A DNA stretch of 64,000 nt from Actinomycetes bacterium (GCA_023404955.1 JAEXZY010000126.1:62001-126000); one strand, 5' to 3'. Counted from the first letter of the stretch, positions 17,871 to 26,931 are shown. Numbers and translations: made by a program. Notes: generated by a model from the sequence alone, not told the origin.

Positions 17871-18622
17871 TGTCCGGTCCCCATCCGATATCCCACACCT
17901 CGCACCGTGGCGATGTAGCGCGGGCGTGCGGCATCATCGCCGAGTTTGCGCCGCAAGTGCCCGATGTGGACGTCGACGAGGTGCTCGTTGCCGACCCAGG
18001 GCCCGTCGCGAACAATTTCGAGAAGTTGACGCCGACTCAGCACAATGCCCGGCCGGCCTGAGAGCGCTTCGAGGATGTCGAACTCTGTGCGGGTCAACAA
18101 GATCTGTTCATCGTCGATGCCAACCTCACGGGCGGCGACGTCGACACTCAGCGCACCGAACCGACGCGGTGGTGCCACCTCACGTTCGGCGGTTGCGGTG
18201 GCCGATTGCAGGACGCGGGGCCGCCGCAGCATGGCCCGCACGCGCGCCACAAGCTCGCGCGGGCTGAAGGGTTTGGTGATGTAGTCGTCGGCGCCGACAG
18301 TGAGACCGAGGACTGTATCGAGTTCGGTATCACGAGCGGTGAGCATGACGACGTAGGCGTCGGAAAACGTGCGCAACTGTCTGCAGACTTCCAGTCCATC
18401 AATGCCGGGCAGGCCAAGGTCGAGAATGACGACATCGGGATCGAAGTCGCGCGCGACAGCGATAGCGTCGACACCGTTTCCGGCCACCACGGCCTCGAAC
18501 TGATCGCGTTCCAGATAGCTAGCCACCACTTCGGCCAGCGGCAGTTCGTCGTCGACGACCAGCGCGCGGTATCCCTTCGCCTGCTCAGGCGATCTACCCG
18601 GGTGGTGCTCCATGCTCCACAT
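17867..18622 (-). CDS. OmpR-family response regulator
   Basis: About 251 residues. The receiver domain has the acidic pair (VVDDE), phospho-Asp in VVILDLGLPG and KPFSPRELV; the C-terminal winged helix ends RYIATVRGVGYRMG. ATG 18622 or 18613 are both possible; the open frame continues upstream without support. It precedes and overlaps the kinase gene. An 11-bp-period repeat (TCTTCAGCA-ga-TCTTTACGA) in its upstream region suggests autoregulation. Confidence 0.87.
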   Translation of the reverse strand: MWSMEHHPGRSPEQAKGYRALVVDDELPLAEVVASYLERDQFEAVVAGNGVDAIAVARDFDPDVVILDLGLPGIDGLEVCRQLRTFSDAYVVMLTARDTELDTVLGLTVGADDYITKPFSPRELVARVRAMLRRPRVLQSATATAEREVAPPRRFGALSVDVAAREVGIDDEQILLTRTEFDILEALSGRPGIVLSRRQLLEIVRDGPWVGNEHLVDVHIGHLRRKLGDDAARPRYIATVRGVGYRMGTGQ

Positions 18623-18672
18623 GGTGCCCGCCGAAGCGGCCGCGGCGCCGCACGACTGCCGGAACGGCGCAA

Positions 18673-18692
18673 TCTTCAGCAGATCTTTACGA
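18673..18692. promoter_or_regulatory. Direct-repeat response-regulator box 2
   Basis: TCTTCAGCA-ga-TCTTTACGA, an 11-bp-period imperfect repeat of the 15851 element. It lies in the divergent region between the regulator gene and the small membrane protein at 18751. Confidence 0.5.
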
Positions 18693-18750
18693 GACTCATA
18701 CCGATTCCATCCTGCAGCTGAGTGACGCTCACTGTGGAGGAGGGCCTTGC

Positions 18751-18951
18751 ATGCGCTGGCTGATGGACGTCTGCCCGAACAGCCTCGGGTGGCAAACGTG
18801 GCTGATCCTGTGCGCCGTTGTCGTCGTGCTGTGGGCCGCCGCCATCGCCAGCGCGACGGCTCTGTTCCGCGCCGCAGCGCCGCGGCGCCGCAGCGAGCGG
18901 CGTGAGGCATTGGAGGAGCCCGTTCACAGCGGTCACGCTGGGGCGGACTGA
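18751..18951 (+). CDS. Small single-pass membrane protein
   Basis: A 66-residue protein with one hydrophobic helix (residues ~15-40, WLILCAVVVVLWAAAIASATALF) and a charged, Arg-rich cytoplasmic tail. GGAGGAGGG lies at ideal distance before its ATG, giving strong support for translation. It is divergent from the response regulator across a direct-repeat box. No family beyond small actinobacterial membrane hypotheticals is recognised. Confidence 0.65.
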   Translation: MRWLMDVCPNSLGWQTWLILCAVVVVLWAAAIASATALFRAAAPRRRSERREALEEPVHSGHAGAD

Positions 18952-18971
18952 TGCGTTAACGGTGCAACCGC

Positions 18972-18987
18972 CACAGCGCTCGCTGTG
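18972..18987. terminator. Hairpin between convergent genes
   Basis: CACAGCG-ct-CGCTGTG is a perfect 7-bp inverted repeat between converging stop codons. It has no U tract, so a terminator role is only plausible. Confidence 0.35.
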
Positions 18988-18992
18988 AGGTG

Positions 18993-20402
18993 TCAGTACT
19001 CGATCAAGCGCGTGACGTAGGGTGTCATGCCGGAGGTGCGCACGGGGGAAATCTTGACGACGGACCCGGTGTAGGGAGCTTCGAGCATCATGCCGTCACC
19101 GAGATACATGGACTCGTGCTGGCTGGCGTTGGGGCCGTAGAAGATTAGATCACCACGTCGCATCTGCGATGACGGAACTTTGCGGCCGGCGTTGTACTGC
19201 GATCCGGAATAGTGGTCGAGCTTGATGCCGACGCCGGCGAAGGCGTACAGCATGAGCCCGGAACAGTCGAAGCCGACGGTGTTGGCTCCCTGATCGATGC
19301 CCCGAGAGGGACCGTTGGCGTTGCCGCCGCCCCACGAGTAGGGAACTCCCAGTTGTGACATGGCGCGTCGGATCACGAACTCAGAGGCCTGCCGGCCGTT
19401 CAGGCTGGGGATGCGTCCATTGGTGATGCCGGGATCTGCGGCGGCGGCCGCCGGGGAGAGAATGCCCAGTTTGGTAAGGAACTTTCGGCCCATGTCGGCA
19501 GTCAGCTGCACCGAGGTCGCCATGATCTTGAGGATCGCGTTGATGATGGCTACCGGGTCGCCGGCCACATTGGCGCTGGGCACCATCGGCAGCGTGGTGT
19601 CCCAGAGGCCGGCGCCAGAATTGTCGGCCGGCAAAGAGTCACTTCGGTCCCACTGGTCGCCGGGTGCCTGCGCGGCGCCGGGTTGAGGAACCGTGGGCGC
19701 AGTCGCGGTCCCTGCTACCGGCGGGATGGCACCGAGTCGGGCTTGCGCCGAGTCACGTTCGGCGGCAAGCCTATTGATTTCGTCCTGCCGTGCCGCGAAG
19801 GTCTGCTGCGCCTCCTGAAGGGCGGTGACCGCGTCGTCCTGGCGGCGCTGCGCCTCGGCGGCGGCGCCCTCAGCGCGCGCCCGGACAGCCGTCGCGGTTG
19901 AGAGCTTGTTGGCGTGATCGGTCTGCCTGCGCACGAGGTCATCCCTGACCTTCTGGAAGCTGATGATCAGGCTCTGTTGCGTCGAGGCTCCAGCAAGGAT
20001 TTCCTCCGGCCCATTTGCCAGTGGCAGCGCACCCGACGGCCCGTTCATATACATCGATGCGGCGAACTGATCGAAGCGTTGTTGCGCGGCGTCGATCGCC
20101 ACCTGACTGTCGGCGAGCCCCTGCTCACTGGCGGCAACCTCACGCTGCGCGTCCGCGAGAATGTCGCGAGCAGCAGCAATCTCGACGAGGGCCCTGTTGA
20201 CGCCCTCTTGCTTGATCTGGATATCGGCACCGACATCGGCTACCCGCTGATTCGCCTCGGCGACAGCCGCAACCAGGGACGGAATGTCCTTGCTGTCGCC
20301 GTCAGGTGCGCCGTCATGTTCGGCAGCCGCGATACCTGAAGGGCTGAGCATCAGCGTCGACATCAGTGCGCAGAGAGTGAGAAGTGAAGTGAGGCAACGC
20401 AT
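18993..20402 (-). CDS. RipA-like NlpC/P60 peptidoglycan endopeptidase
   Basis: A 469-residue secreted hydrolase, close in length to RipA (472). It has a signal peptide (~1-27), a long coiled-coil region (~40-215) that in RipA blocks the active site, a Pro-rich linker, and a C-terminal NlpC/P60 domain with the catalytic triad Cys380, His429 and Glu441 (FDCSG, SQH, MLEAP). It cleaves D-Glu-mDAP bonds in stem peptides. GAGGAG precedes the ATG. A BlaI-type site lies 90 bp upstream. Confidence 0.9.
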   Translation of the reverse strand: MRCLTSLLTLCALMSTLMLSPSGIAAAEHDGAPDGDSKDIPSLVAAVAEANQRVADVGADIQIKQEGVNRALVEIAAARDILADAQREVAASEQGLADSQVAIDAAQQRFDQFAASMYMNGPSGALPLANGPEEILAGASTQQSLIISFQKVRDDLVRRQTDHANKLSTATAVRARAEGAAAEAQRRQDDAVTALQEAQQTFAARQDEINRLAAERDSAQARLGAIPPVAGTATAPTVPQPGAAQAPGDQWDRSDSLPADNSGAGLWDTTLPMVPSANVAGDPVAIINAILKIMATSVQLTADMGRKFLTKLGILSPAAAAADPGITNGRIPSLNGRQASEFVIRRAMSQLGVPYSWGGGNANGPSRGIDQGANTVGFDCSGLMLYAFAGVGIKLDHYSGSQYNAGRKVPSSQMRRGDLIFYGPNASQHESMYLGDGMMLEAPYTGSVVKISPVRTSGMTPYVTRLIEY

Positions 20403-20491
20403 CGGATCTCCTCACTTGGGTTGAGCGTCGTCGGGCCACCGAGCGAGGGACAGCGCACGGCATTCTCGGATCGGACCTACTGCCCAGCAAA

Positions 20492-20510
20492 GTACGGAGC
20501 ACGATAGTAG
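20492..20510 (-). promoter_or_regulatory. Putative BlaI-type operator, site D
   Basis: GTACGGAGCACGATAGTAG; towards the RipA-like gene it reads CTACTATCGTGCTCCGTAC. It lies 90 bp upstream of that gene's start and fits the xTAC-N11-GTAG form. Confidence 0.65.
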
Positions 20511-20833
20511 GCAGTTGAAACGTACATCACTTGCGCACCAGGGAAACGCCTGTCACTGTCTCAAGTCGGTAACGACTCTGCAAGGCTCCGTGCACAACCC
20601 GCAGGCGGCCCCTCAATCATCGTCTGTCAGCGCTGCGGCGAAGCTGATGCCCAGTTGACAGCTCCCGTGCGTGATCGGCTCCGCCCGCACGGCGGCGTGG
20701 AATGCACTGACGAGGCCATGAACGCCGGGTGCGGCGGATCGGAACTTTCGAGGTCGGGCGCTACATTGGGGGTCTGGTAGGGGTCGATGGGCAAAGCACT
20801 CCAGCTCGTCGTGGACAGCAGGAGTGGCGCGGA

Positions 20834-21193
20834 ATGGAACAGCGAGGGTTCGGCGACCCCAACGCAGTAGTCATGGATTGCGTGTGGGATTGCGCGGGGC
20901 CCATCACAGTGGGCGACGGCTTCGACGAGATCTCCCGGAAGCGCCAGTCCTGCACCAGTGTGATGCCGACGATGGACAACCTGTACCGCGAGGGTCGGCT
21001 GAGGACTCAGCGCCGTGGGAAAGGCTATATATACCCGGCATCGATGGGCCACGAGGGGTGTTCAGCGCGGTTGATGCGGGCTGCTGTCGACTGCGCCGGT
21101 GATACCAGTGCGGTGTTGGGCTTCGTGGTCGATCAGATGAGCGCGGAGCAGTGGGCGCAACTGAAGGCGGCTACGTGTAGGGGGCGACGATGA
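20834..21193 (+). CDS. blaI: BlaI/MecI-family transcriptional repressor
   Basis: A 119-residue winged-helix protein. Its layout (GDPNAVVMDCVWD, then VMPTMDNLYREGRLRTQRRGKGYIY, then FVVDQMSAEQWAQL) matches the BlaI/MecI/CopY family, which releases DNA when the linked protease signals beta-lactam or wall damage. The DNA-reading helix region is less basic than usual (CTSVMPTMDNL where YTTVMTVLDRL is typical). ATG 20834 has AGGAG 9 bp upstream. It overlaps the blaR-like gene by 4 bp. Recognition of the CTAC-N11-GTAG sites is inferred. Confidence 0.85.
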   Translation: MEQRGFGDPNAVVMDCVWDCAGPITVGDGFDEISRKRQSCTSVMPTMDNLYREGRLRTQRRGKGYIYPASMGHEGCSARLMRAAVDCAGDTSAVLGFVVDQMSAEQWAQLKAATCRGRR

Positions 21194-22113
21194 TGACTAC
21201 GGCGCTGTGGCTGCTGCTCTACGGGGGTGCGCTTGCGTGGTTGGCTCCTCCGGTTCTGCGGCGGATGACCGGCCAGGGAATCAGCCCTCACATGGGAGTC
21301 GCCGCATGGCTAATCACGGTCGCCGCAACCCTGGCGGCTTGGCTGGTCGCGGTCTCGATGGTCATCGGCGCAACGGCGGACAGTATTCGCACCGGCGCGG
21401 TGGTGACGCTGTGTCTTGAACTGTTCGGATTTTCCGAACACACACCGATGGCGGGCAGGATCGGATCTGTTGCCCTCATCGGTATGGGGACCCTGACGTT
21501 GGGGTTCGGAGGACTCCGGATGAGCCGTAGCCTGTCCCGCCTACGCGCGCGGAGTCACGAGCACGCACATGCCGCGCGGATCATTGGCCGGCCCACCGGT
21601 CACCCCAACGTGGTCGTCGTGGACGCCGACCGGCCCGCCGCCTATTGTGTGGGCGGCCGCCTGAACACCATTATCGTCACCTCCGCGGCCATCAAGACGT
21701 TGAACCGGTCGCAACTGAAAGCGGTTCTGGCACACGAAAATGCCCACATCTCGGGGCGCCACCACCACATCCTCATGGGGCTGCGTGCCCTCGCCGTCAC
21801 TTTGCCCCGCCTGCCACTTTTCGCTACGGCACGCCATTCTGTGGCAGAACTGCTGGAGATGTGCGCCGACGATACCGCCGCGCGGCGCGTCGGCACTCGC
21901 CCTCTGCTTGCCGGGCTGATTGCTCTGGCCGGACATCAACCTCCTGTGCACGAAGGCCTCGCCGCAGCGGGAACGGCGGTCGTCGCTCGAGCGGAACGAT
22001 TGGTCACCCCCACGCGCCGCCATGTGCGATGGCGCCACCGTATCTGCTTAGCTGCCGCGATCATCGCCATGCTTGCGACACCAGCTCTCATCCAGCTGCT
22101 CTGCCACCACTGA
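21190..22113 (+). CDS. blaR: M56-family BlaR1-like membrane metallopeptidase
   Basis: A 307-residue membrane protease. Four or so transmembrane segments flank the zinc motif HENAH (residues 182-186, in LAHENAHISGRHH), and a downstream EMCADDTAAR supplies the third ligand. It lacks the penicillin-binding sensor domain of staphylococcal BlaR1, like the mycobacterial BlaR. In that family it cleaves BlaI. The ATGATGA overlap with blaI confirms the operon. Confidence 0.85.
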   Translation: MMTTALWLLLYGGALAWLAPPVLRRMTGQGISPHMGVAAWLITVAATLAAWLVAVSMVIGATADSIRTGAVVTLCLELFGFSEHTPMAGRIGSVALIGMGTLTLGFGGLRMSRSLSRLRARSHEHAHAARIIGRPTGHPNVVVVDADRPAAYCVGGRLNTIIVTSAAIKTLNRSQLKAVLAHENAHISGRHHHILMGLRALAVTLPRLPLFATARHSVAELLEMCADDTAARRVGTRPLLAGLIALAGHQPPVHEGLAAAGTAVVARAERLVTPTRRHVRWRHRICLAAAIIAMLATPALIQLLCHH

Positions 22114-22254
22114 GGACCTGACGACAGCCGGCACGATTGCGGCGGCGAAGACATCGACGCGGTCGACTGAAACCCAAATAGCCGACATCGGATGTCGCGA
22201 GAACACGCGCTGAAAGCGGATAGTCGACGACATGCGGGACGCCCGGGCTGTGAT
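22114..22254. other. Short intergenic region
   Basis: Between blaR and the next operator; no gene or repeat is supported here. Confidence 0.5.
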
Positions 22255-22273
22255 CTACGTAGTAACAACGTAG
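22255..22273 (+). promoter_or_regulatory. Putative BlaI-type operator, site E
   Basis: CTACGTAGTAACAACGTAG lies inside a longer perfect inverted repeat GATCTACGT-N7-ACGTAGATC (22252-22276). It is the most symmetrical of the set and lies 77 bp upstream of the likely start of the OmpR-type regulator. Confidence 0.75.
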
Positions 22274-22349
22274 ATCACGATATGCTGGTTGTCAGAACCC
22301 GCGTACGCAATCCAGTACCCGCGATGCGCGACGTCGACAGGAGGCTGCC

Positions 22350-23069
22350 ACGACCATCGAGTCACACCTCGGACTGGGTAGTGCCGCATCTCCGGTGGCG
22401 GCCGCCGGCCGCATCCGCGTTCTGCTCGTTGAGCCGCGACGCATCTACGCCGACATGCTGGCCCACCGTATGCACGCCGGAGATTTCGCCGTTACGGTCG
22501 CATGCTCGGAAACCGCAGCACTCACCGCTTTGCGTGTCGTTGACCCCGACGTGGTAGTGGTCTGCGTAGGGCCAACGGACCAGGGTGCTGCTGTCCTTGA
22601 CCGTGTTCGTCAGGTGGCACACGGTGGCGTAGTCGCGCTTACTGATGCAGAGATGGCGCCGCTGGTGTCACGTGTCGCAGTGGTGGCGATCGGCGACTCG
22701 GAGATGCTGAGTACACGAATTAGACGCGCGCTCAGGCACATCGGCGTGTGCGGTGCGGCCGGCGATACGCAGCGACGGCAGATCGACGACCTCGTGGTCG
22801 ATGTGGCGGCTCGGCGGGTGTACCAGCGAGGAAATGTTGTACAGCTCACTCGGACAGAGTTCGCGATCCTGCGGGCACTATCGGACAATCCGGGCGAACC
22901 CGTGACGTGCCGGCGACTCCAGGAGAGTCTCTGGGGAGCCTCGCATCCCGGCGGTCGGGCTGCTCTGGGGGTGCATGTCGGCAATCTCCGTCGCAAGCTC
23001 GGGGACGACCCCACCTGCCCGCGCTACGTCCGCACTGTCCGCGGCATCGGCTACTGTCTCGTCGGTTGA
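22350..23069 (+). CDS. OmpR-type winged-helix regulator with degenerate receiver, possible ACG start
   Basis: About 239 residues from ACG 22350, or 224 from GTG 22395. A canonical AGGAGG (22339-22344) sits 5 bp before ACG, whereas GTG 22395 has no such site, so ACG initiation is attractive. The N-terminal receiver (VLLVEPRR, then VDPDVVVVCVGPTDQG) lacks the phospho-accepting Asp. The C-terminal DNA-binding domain is intact and ends RYVRTVRGIGYCLVG. No kinase is adjacent. With a BlaI-type site upstream, it may be a phosphorylation-independent regulator in a BlaI cascade. Confidence 0.75.
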   Translation, partial: TTIESHLGLGSAASPVAAAGRIRVLLVEPRRIYADMLAHRMHAGDFAVTVACSETAALTALRVVDPDVVVVCVGPTDQGAAVLDRVRQVAHGGVVALTDAEMAPLVSRVAVVAIGDSEMLSTRIRRALRHIGVCGAAGDTQRRQIDDLVVDVAARRVYQRGNVVQLTRTEFAILRALSDNPGEPVTCRRLQESLWGASHPGGRAALGVHVGNLRRKLGDDPTCPRYVRTVRGIGYCLVG

Positions 23070-23124
23070 TTCGGTCACCCGCTGAGGTGAATGGCTCTGC
23101 GGGCGTGCTAATTGGGCCTCGCGG

Positions 23125-23895
23125 TCAGCTCTCGATAATCCGGACGACGTAGGGTGTCATGCCCCCTGTTCGCACTGGGGAGACCTTGATCGGGACGCCG
23201 GTCTGCTGTGCCTCAATCATTTGACCGCCGCCCAGGTAGATAGCTTCGTGCTGACTCCCGCCCGGCCCCCAGAACAGCAAGTCGCCCCGCTTCGCTTGGG
23301 AGGGCGGCACCTTTCGGCCGGCGTCGTACTGGTCACCGGACCATCGCGGGAGCAGAACACCGACGCCGGCGAACGCGAACCGTGTCAGGCCTGAACAGTC
23401 AAAGCCCACGGTGCCTGCTCCCTGGTCGACGCCGCGGCTTGGACCGGTGAGGCTTCCGCCACCCCACGAGTAGGGAACACCGATTTGCGTTCCCGCCCTG
23501 CGAATCACGTACTCGATCGCTTGCGCACCATTGACCCGATTTCCGCGCACGCTCGTCGACGGATCCGCGGCGGGGCTGACGATTCCCAGGCTGCTGAGGA
23601 AGCTGCGACCCATATTCATGGCCGTCTGCGTCGCCATGGCCGTTGCCTGCAGCGATGCGTTCGCGATGGCAACCGGATCGCCGGGAGCGCCCGCGCTCGG
23701 TATCTTCGGAAGTAATGGGTCCCACGGCCCGGCGGCAGGTTGGGCCGACGCGACCGGTGCGCACGCGAGGAAAAGCAAGACGACGATAGCGATCACACCG
23801 GGGAGCCGTCGAACGCGTCCCGCAACAAGGATTGCCGGGTCGCAGCGGTCAGTGCTAGCAATTGCCGCACCCTTGCTCCGGACGTGTAATCCCAT
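23125..23895 (-). CDS. RipB-like NlpC/P60 peptidoglycan endopeptidase
   Basis: A 256-residue secreted hydrolase with a long positively charged N-terminus and signal helix (~30-50), and an NlpC/P60 domain with Cys167, His216 and Glu228 (FDCSGL, SQH, MIEA). It has no coiled-coil inhibitory region, as in RipB. ATG 23895 has GAGGAGA just upstream; the longer frame to 23958 lacks support. It shares the final ~90 residues closely with the RipA-like protein. A BlaI-type site is 85 bp upstream. Confidence 0.88.
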   Translation of the reverse strand: MGLHVRSKGAAIASTDRCDPAILVAGRVRRLPGVIAIVVLLFLACAPVASAQPAAGPWDPLLPKIPSAGAPGDPVAIANASLQATAMATQTAMNMGRSFLSSLGIVSPAADPSTSVRGNRVNGAQAIEYVIRRAGTQIGVPYSWGGGSLTGPSRGVDQGAGTVGFDCSGLTRFAFAGVGVLLPRWSGDQYDAGRKVPPSQAKRGDLLFWGPGGSQHEAIYLGGGQMIEAQQTGVPIKVSPVRTGGMTPYVVRIIES

Positions 23896-23979
23896 GTCTT
23901 CTCCTCGGTGCGCCCGGCGGTGAGTTACTTCACGCACCAATAGCGGGGCTGATCGCATACGTAGGGCGCAGCACCAAAA

Positions 23980-23998
23980 ATACGTAGCTCCTACGTAG
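23980..23998 (-). promoter_or_regulatory. Putative BlaI-type operator, site F
   Basis: ATACGTAGCTCCTACGTAG includes TACGTAG-CTC-CTACGTA, a perfect 7-bp inverted repeat. It lies 85 bp upstream of the RipB-like gene. Confidence 0.72.
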
Positions 23999-24410
23999 AA
24001 AAGCGTAACTCACAAAAGCCCCACCAGTAACACCAGCCACATAATTACAGTGGTGAAATTCGCTGCGGCCGTTCGCTTCGAATGCGGCAAGTATGGACTT
24101 AAACCCGTTTCACGGTCGGGAAGACGCGCGTGAATGGTGCGCGGACTCAAATGTGCGAGCTTCTCGGCAACGAGCTCTATAGGCCGTCGTCGGGCGTCAG
24201 CAACAATTCTGCCCCGAGCGGTTATTCGAAGCCTCGTCGGCGGTACGCGCCGCCATCGGTTATCGGGGAGTCGGTGGCTCCAGTCACGCCGGCAACCGCC
24301 CGTACGGCAACGACGTCTCAGAAATGACCTCAAATGCACTGCGGAGTAATGGTTTTCAGATTCGCCGGGCATTGAAGCCATGTCGGCTCGGTGTCAAGAA
24401 CTTCCGATGC
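23999..24410. other. Intergenic region, no supported gene
   Basis: About 410 bases. A minus-strand frame (24010-24381) ends in a hydrophobic tail but is otherwise Arg-rich and unlike any family; it is not accepted. Confidence 0.45.
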
Positions 24411-25634
24411 TCAGACGTTGGCGTTTCCGGCCTTCCATTGCTCCCAGGGGATGTTCCAGTCGCCGAAGCCGTCGGTTCCCGACAGTGTGGGGCCGGTTGT
24501 GTTGATGACTTCCACGATGTCGCCGCGTCGGGTGTTGTCGTAGAACCAGCGGGCGTTGGCCGGGTTGACGTTGAGGCATCCGTGGCTGACGTTGGCGATG
24601 CCTTGGCTACCCACCGACCACGGCGCTGAGTGCACGTAGATGCCGCTGTAGGACATTTGGGTGGCCCATTCGACTTCGGTGCGGTACCCGTCGGGTGAGT
24701 TGACGGGGACTCCGTAGGTGGACGAATCCATCACCAGGAATGAGTAGCGGTCGCCGACGATGTAGGCGCCGTTGTCGGTGGGCGTTTTGGCTTTGCCCAT
24801 GGAGATCGGCATGGTTTTGACGACTTCGCCGTTGCGCCGCACGGTCATCGTCTTGGTGGCGTCATCGGCGGTGGCGATGATTTGGTCGCCGATTGTGAAG
24901 CGTGTGGTGACGTCATCCTGGCCGAAGAGCCCGTCGCCGAAGTCGACTCCGTAAGCCTTGACTGACACCTCAACCTTCGTTCCGGGCTCCCAGTACTCGG
25001 CGGGGCGCCAGCGGACTTCACGATTGCTGAGCCAGTAGAAGGCGCCCTCAACCGGTGGGTTCGTGGTCACGGTGATCGCCTGCTGCGCCGCAACCCGGTT
25101 CGTGATGTTCTCGTCAAAGCGAATCGCAATGGGTTGACCCACGCCCACTGTTTCGCCGTCATTGGGCAAGACGTAGGGCATCGTCAGGTTTTCGGGGGAA
25201 TGGGTTTCGAATGTTGCGCTGGTGCTTGTCGTTCCGCCAAGCCCTTGTGCTTGCGCCTGCAGGGTGTACTGCTTGTTGTAGCCCAGCGGTTCCGCCGATG
25301 ACCATGTAACGCCGTCGGGGCCCAGTTGCCCGTCGACAAGTTCGCCCGCCTCGTTGGTCAGCGACACTTGGCCGAGAACACCGTCGCCGGCGGTAACGGT
25401 CACGGGGGCATCGACAGCGACGCCGATGGCACCATCAGTGACGGACGCTTCCAGTTTCGGTACGAGCAAGTCTGCGTAGGGCGTGCCCTTGTCGGTGATG
25501 ACGTCGGGAGTGGGCGCCGCCGTCGGTGATGAGGTGCAGGCGGTCGCGATCAGCAGCACCGCCGCCGCGAGGACGGTCGTGCGCAGCCAGTGCGTCGTCG
25601 CTCGAAACGCTGGGGGGCAGCCTGTCTGCGGCAT
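24411..25634 (-). CDS. ldtB: LdtMt2-like L,D-transpeptidase lipoprotein
   Basis: 407 residues, against 408 in LdtMt2 (LppS), with catalytic Cys353 in SHGCLN, against Cys354. Lipobox IATAC (~Cys33), tandem Ig-like domains (~60-150 and ~150-250) and a YkuD domain (~250-380) with the C-terminal subdomain GDWNIPWEQW follow the same plan. It makes 3-3 peptidoglycan cross-links outside the membrane. ATG 25634 has GGAGAG upstream. A direct-repeat response-regulator box lies ~150 bp upstream. The name follows strong resemblance to the known enzyme; orthology was not tested. Confidence 0.9.
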   Translation of the reverse strand: MPQTGCPPAFRATTHWLRTTVLAAAVLLIATACTSSPTAAPTPDVITDKGTPYADLLVPKLEASVTDGAIGVAVDAPVTVTAGDGVLGQVSLTNEAGELVDGQLGPDGVTWSSAEPLGYNKQYTLQAQAQGLGGTTSTSATFETHSPENLTMPYVLPNDGETVGVGQPIAIRFDENITNRVAAQQAITVTTNPPVEGAFYWLSNREVRWRPAEYWEPGTKVEVSVKAYGVDFGDGLFGQDDVTTRFTIGDQIIATADDATKTMTVRRNGEVVKTMPISMGKAKTPTDNGAYIVGDRYSFLVMDSSTYGVPVNSPDGYRTEVEWATQMSYSGIYVHSAPWSVGSQGIANVSHGCLNVNPANARWFYDNTRRGDIVEVINTTGPTLSGTDGFGDWNIPWEQWKAGNANV

Positions 25635-25781
25635 GAATGGGGCTCTCCGTATCGGGTTGTCGTCATCGGCTAACGGGCGGGGCACCGCCTGGTGCGCCGC
25701 GAGGGCCGGTCGCGGGCGACGGTTCACCGTTCACGGGTATGCCTTTGAGTGTGCTCGTGAGTCGTTTGGCTTTCTTAGTCC

Positions 25782-25802
25782 TTCGATGAAGATTCGATAA
25801 AG
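25782..25802 (-). promoter_or_regulatory. Direct-repeat response-regulator box 3
   Basis: On the minus strand CTTTATCG-aa-TCTTCATCG repeats with an 11-bp period and shares ATCGAATCTTCATCG with box 1. It lies ~150 bp upstream of the LdtMt2-like gene. Confidence 0.55.
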
Positions 25803-25867
25803 CTGGCACTAAGGGCTGGCGTCTCGGGTTTGCGAGGACATCCGATGGGTCGCACATTGTGCGGGGA

Positions 25868-25882
25868 TACCCCCGAGGGGTA
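25868..25882. promoter_or_regulatory. CsoR-type operator
   Basis: TACCCC-CGA-GGGGTA is a perfect 6-bp inverted repeat of the G/C-core kind bound by copper-sensing CsoR proteins. It is ~235 bp upstream of the LdtMt2-like gene and downstream of the hydrolase pseudogene; the gene it controls is unclear. Confidence 0.5.
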
Positions 25883-26117
25883 CTTTGCGGTTGTATCCGC
25901 GGCGGGTACCTCGTCGACTGGGAAGGCCCATCGCTTGTGACGGCACAAGAGAAGTTCCGGTGGCTCATCGAGAGTTCAACCACGCGGTCGATCGCCACGT
26001 GCATCGCCCTGTGCACGTTGAGCCAAAATCGCCGGCGGGCGCCGCCCCATCAAGGCCGATAGTGGGAAAGCCTGCTACAGCTGACGGCTGCAGCTGCGGC
26101 GCTGTTGTCGATCGCCT

Positions 26118-26931
26118 TAAGTATCCGGGGTCCGACGTGGTGGCGAGGAACTGTTCGATTGTCGGGCCGAAGGCGTGCGCGATGTCGTCAGCGTTGACGA
26201 GCAGGTCGGACATTGTGGCCTCGGCGAGTACTCCCTGCGGACGGACGTCGACGAGGGTGCACGCGAGTTGCGCGGGGTGACGTGGGTCATCGCCGGCGAT
26301 GATGAGCGTCGGGGTGTTGATGCGCCGGAGTTCCTCGGCTGTGGCGAAGGCCCGATCGTGACCGATTGCCGCTGCGGCAGCGGCGCTTTGGGCGTCAGCG
26401 CGCGGAATGGCCTGGGTGACGAGGTTGGCAATGAGCGGCTGCAGGTGAGGAACACACAGCTCCCAGGCGGCCTGTAGACCGCGGGCGCGGGCGCGGTCGG
26501 CGAAGCGGTCCATCAGCTTTGCGTCTGCGGCCTTGTCGTCGTCGTCCTCGATGGCTTCAGCACTGATGATGACCGCGGACCGGGCGATCCGGGGGTGTTG
26601 GAGGCATGTCCGTAAGGAGCGATCGTGCCGCCGAGGCCGGCGCCGACAAGGTGGGTGGACGTGGCGTCGAGCGCGTGCATGATCGCGACAGTGTCGGTGA
26701 CGTACTGATCCCAGAGGTGCAACGTCGGATCGGGGCATCGCGATGCGCTCCATATCCTCGAATATCGGGCAGCGCAACGCGATACCGGCCAGCAAGGCGG
26801 GTGGCAAGCGGCCGCATGCTGTAGTGATCGGGCCCACCGCCGTGCAGCATGATGATCAGCTCGCCGCGGCCGATGACCTCGCCCATGAGCGGCCAGCCGT
26901 CATCCCCGACGTGCAACGTTCGCATCACCAT
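26118..26931 (-). pseudogene. Alpha/beta-hydrolase pseudogene (two frameshifts, lost serine)
   Basis: Three successive minus-strand frames together spell one alpha/beta hydrolase. The first (from ~26931) has the oxyanion-hole stretch LIIMLHGGGPDHYSMRPLA and LPDIRGYGAHRD; the second (~26725-26595) has LHLWDQYVTDTVAIMHALDATSTHLVGAGLGGTIA; the third has SAVIISAEAIED, then TPTLIIAGDDPRHP, down to ~26118. The nucleophile elbow reads GAGLGG where GxSxGG is expected, so the catalytic Ser is lost. Frame changes lie near 26725 and 26595. It lies beside CsoR-type boxes, so it was probably once copper regulated. Confidence 0.75.

Noticed and set aside
20761..20780. CTAC-N12-GTAG 20-mer as blaI autoregulatory site
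   Set aside because: Spacing is one base longer than the nine consistent sites and the core differs, so it is not listed as a feature.
24010..24381. Minus-strand frame with hydrophobic C-terminus
   Set aside because: Arg-rich translation typical of a high-GC shadow frame; no ribosome site or family.
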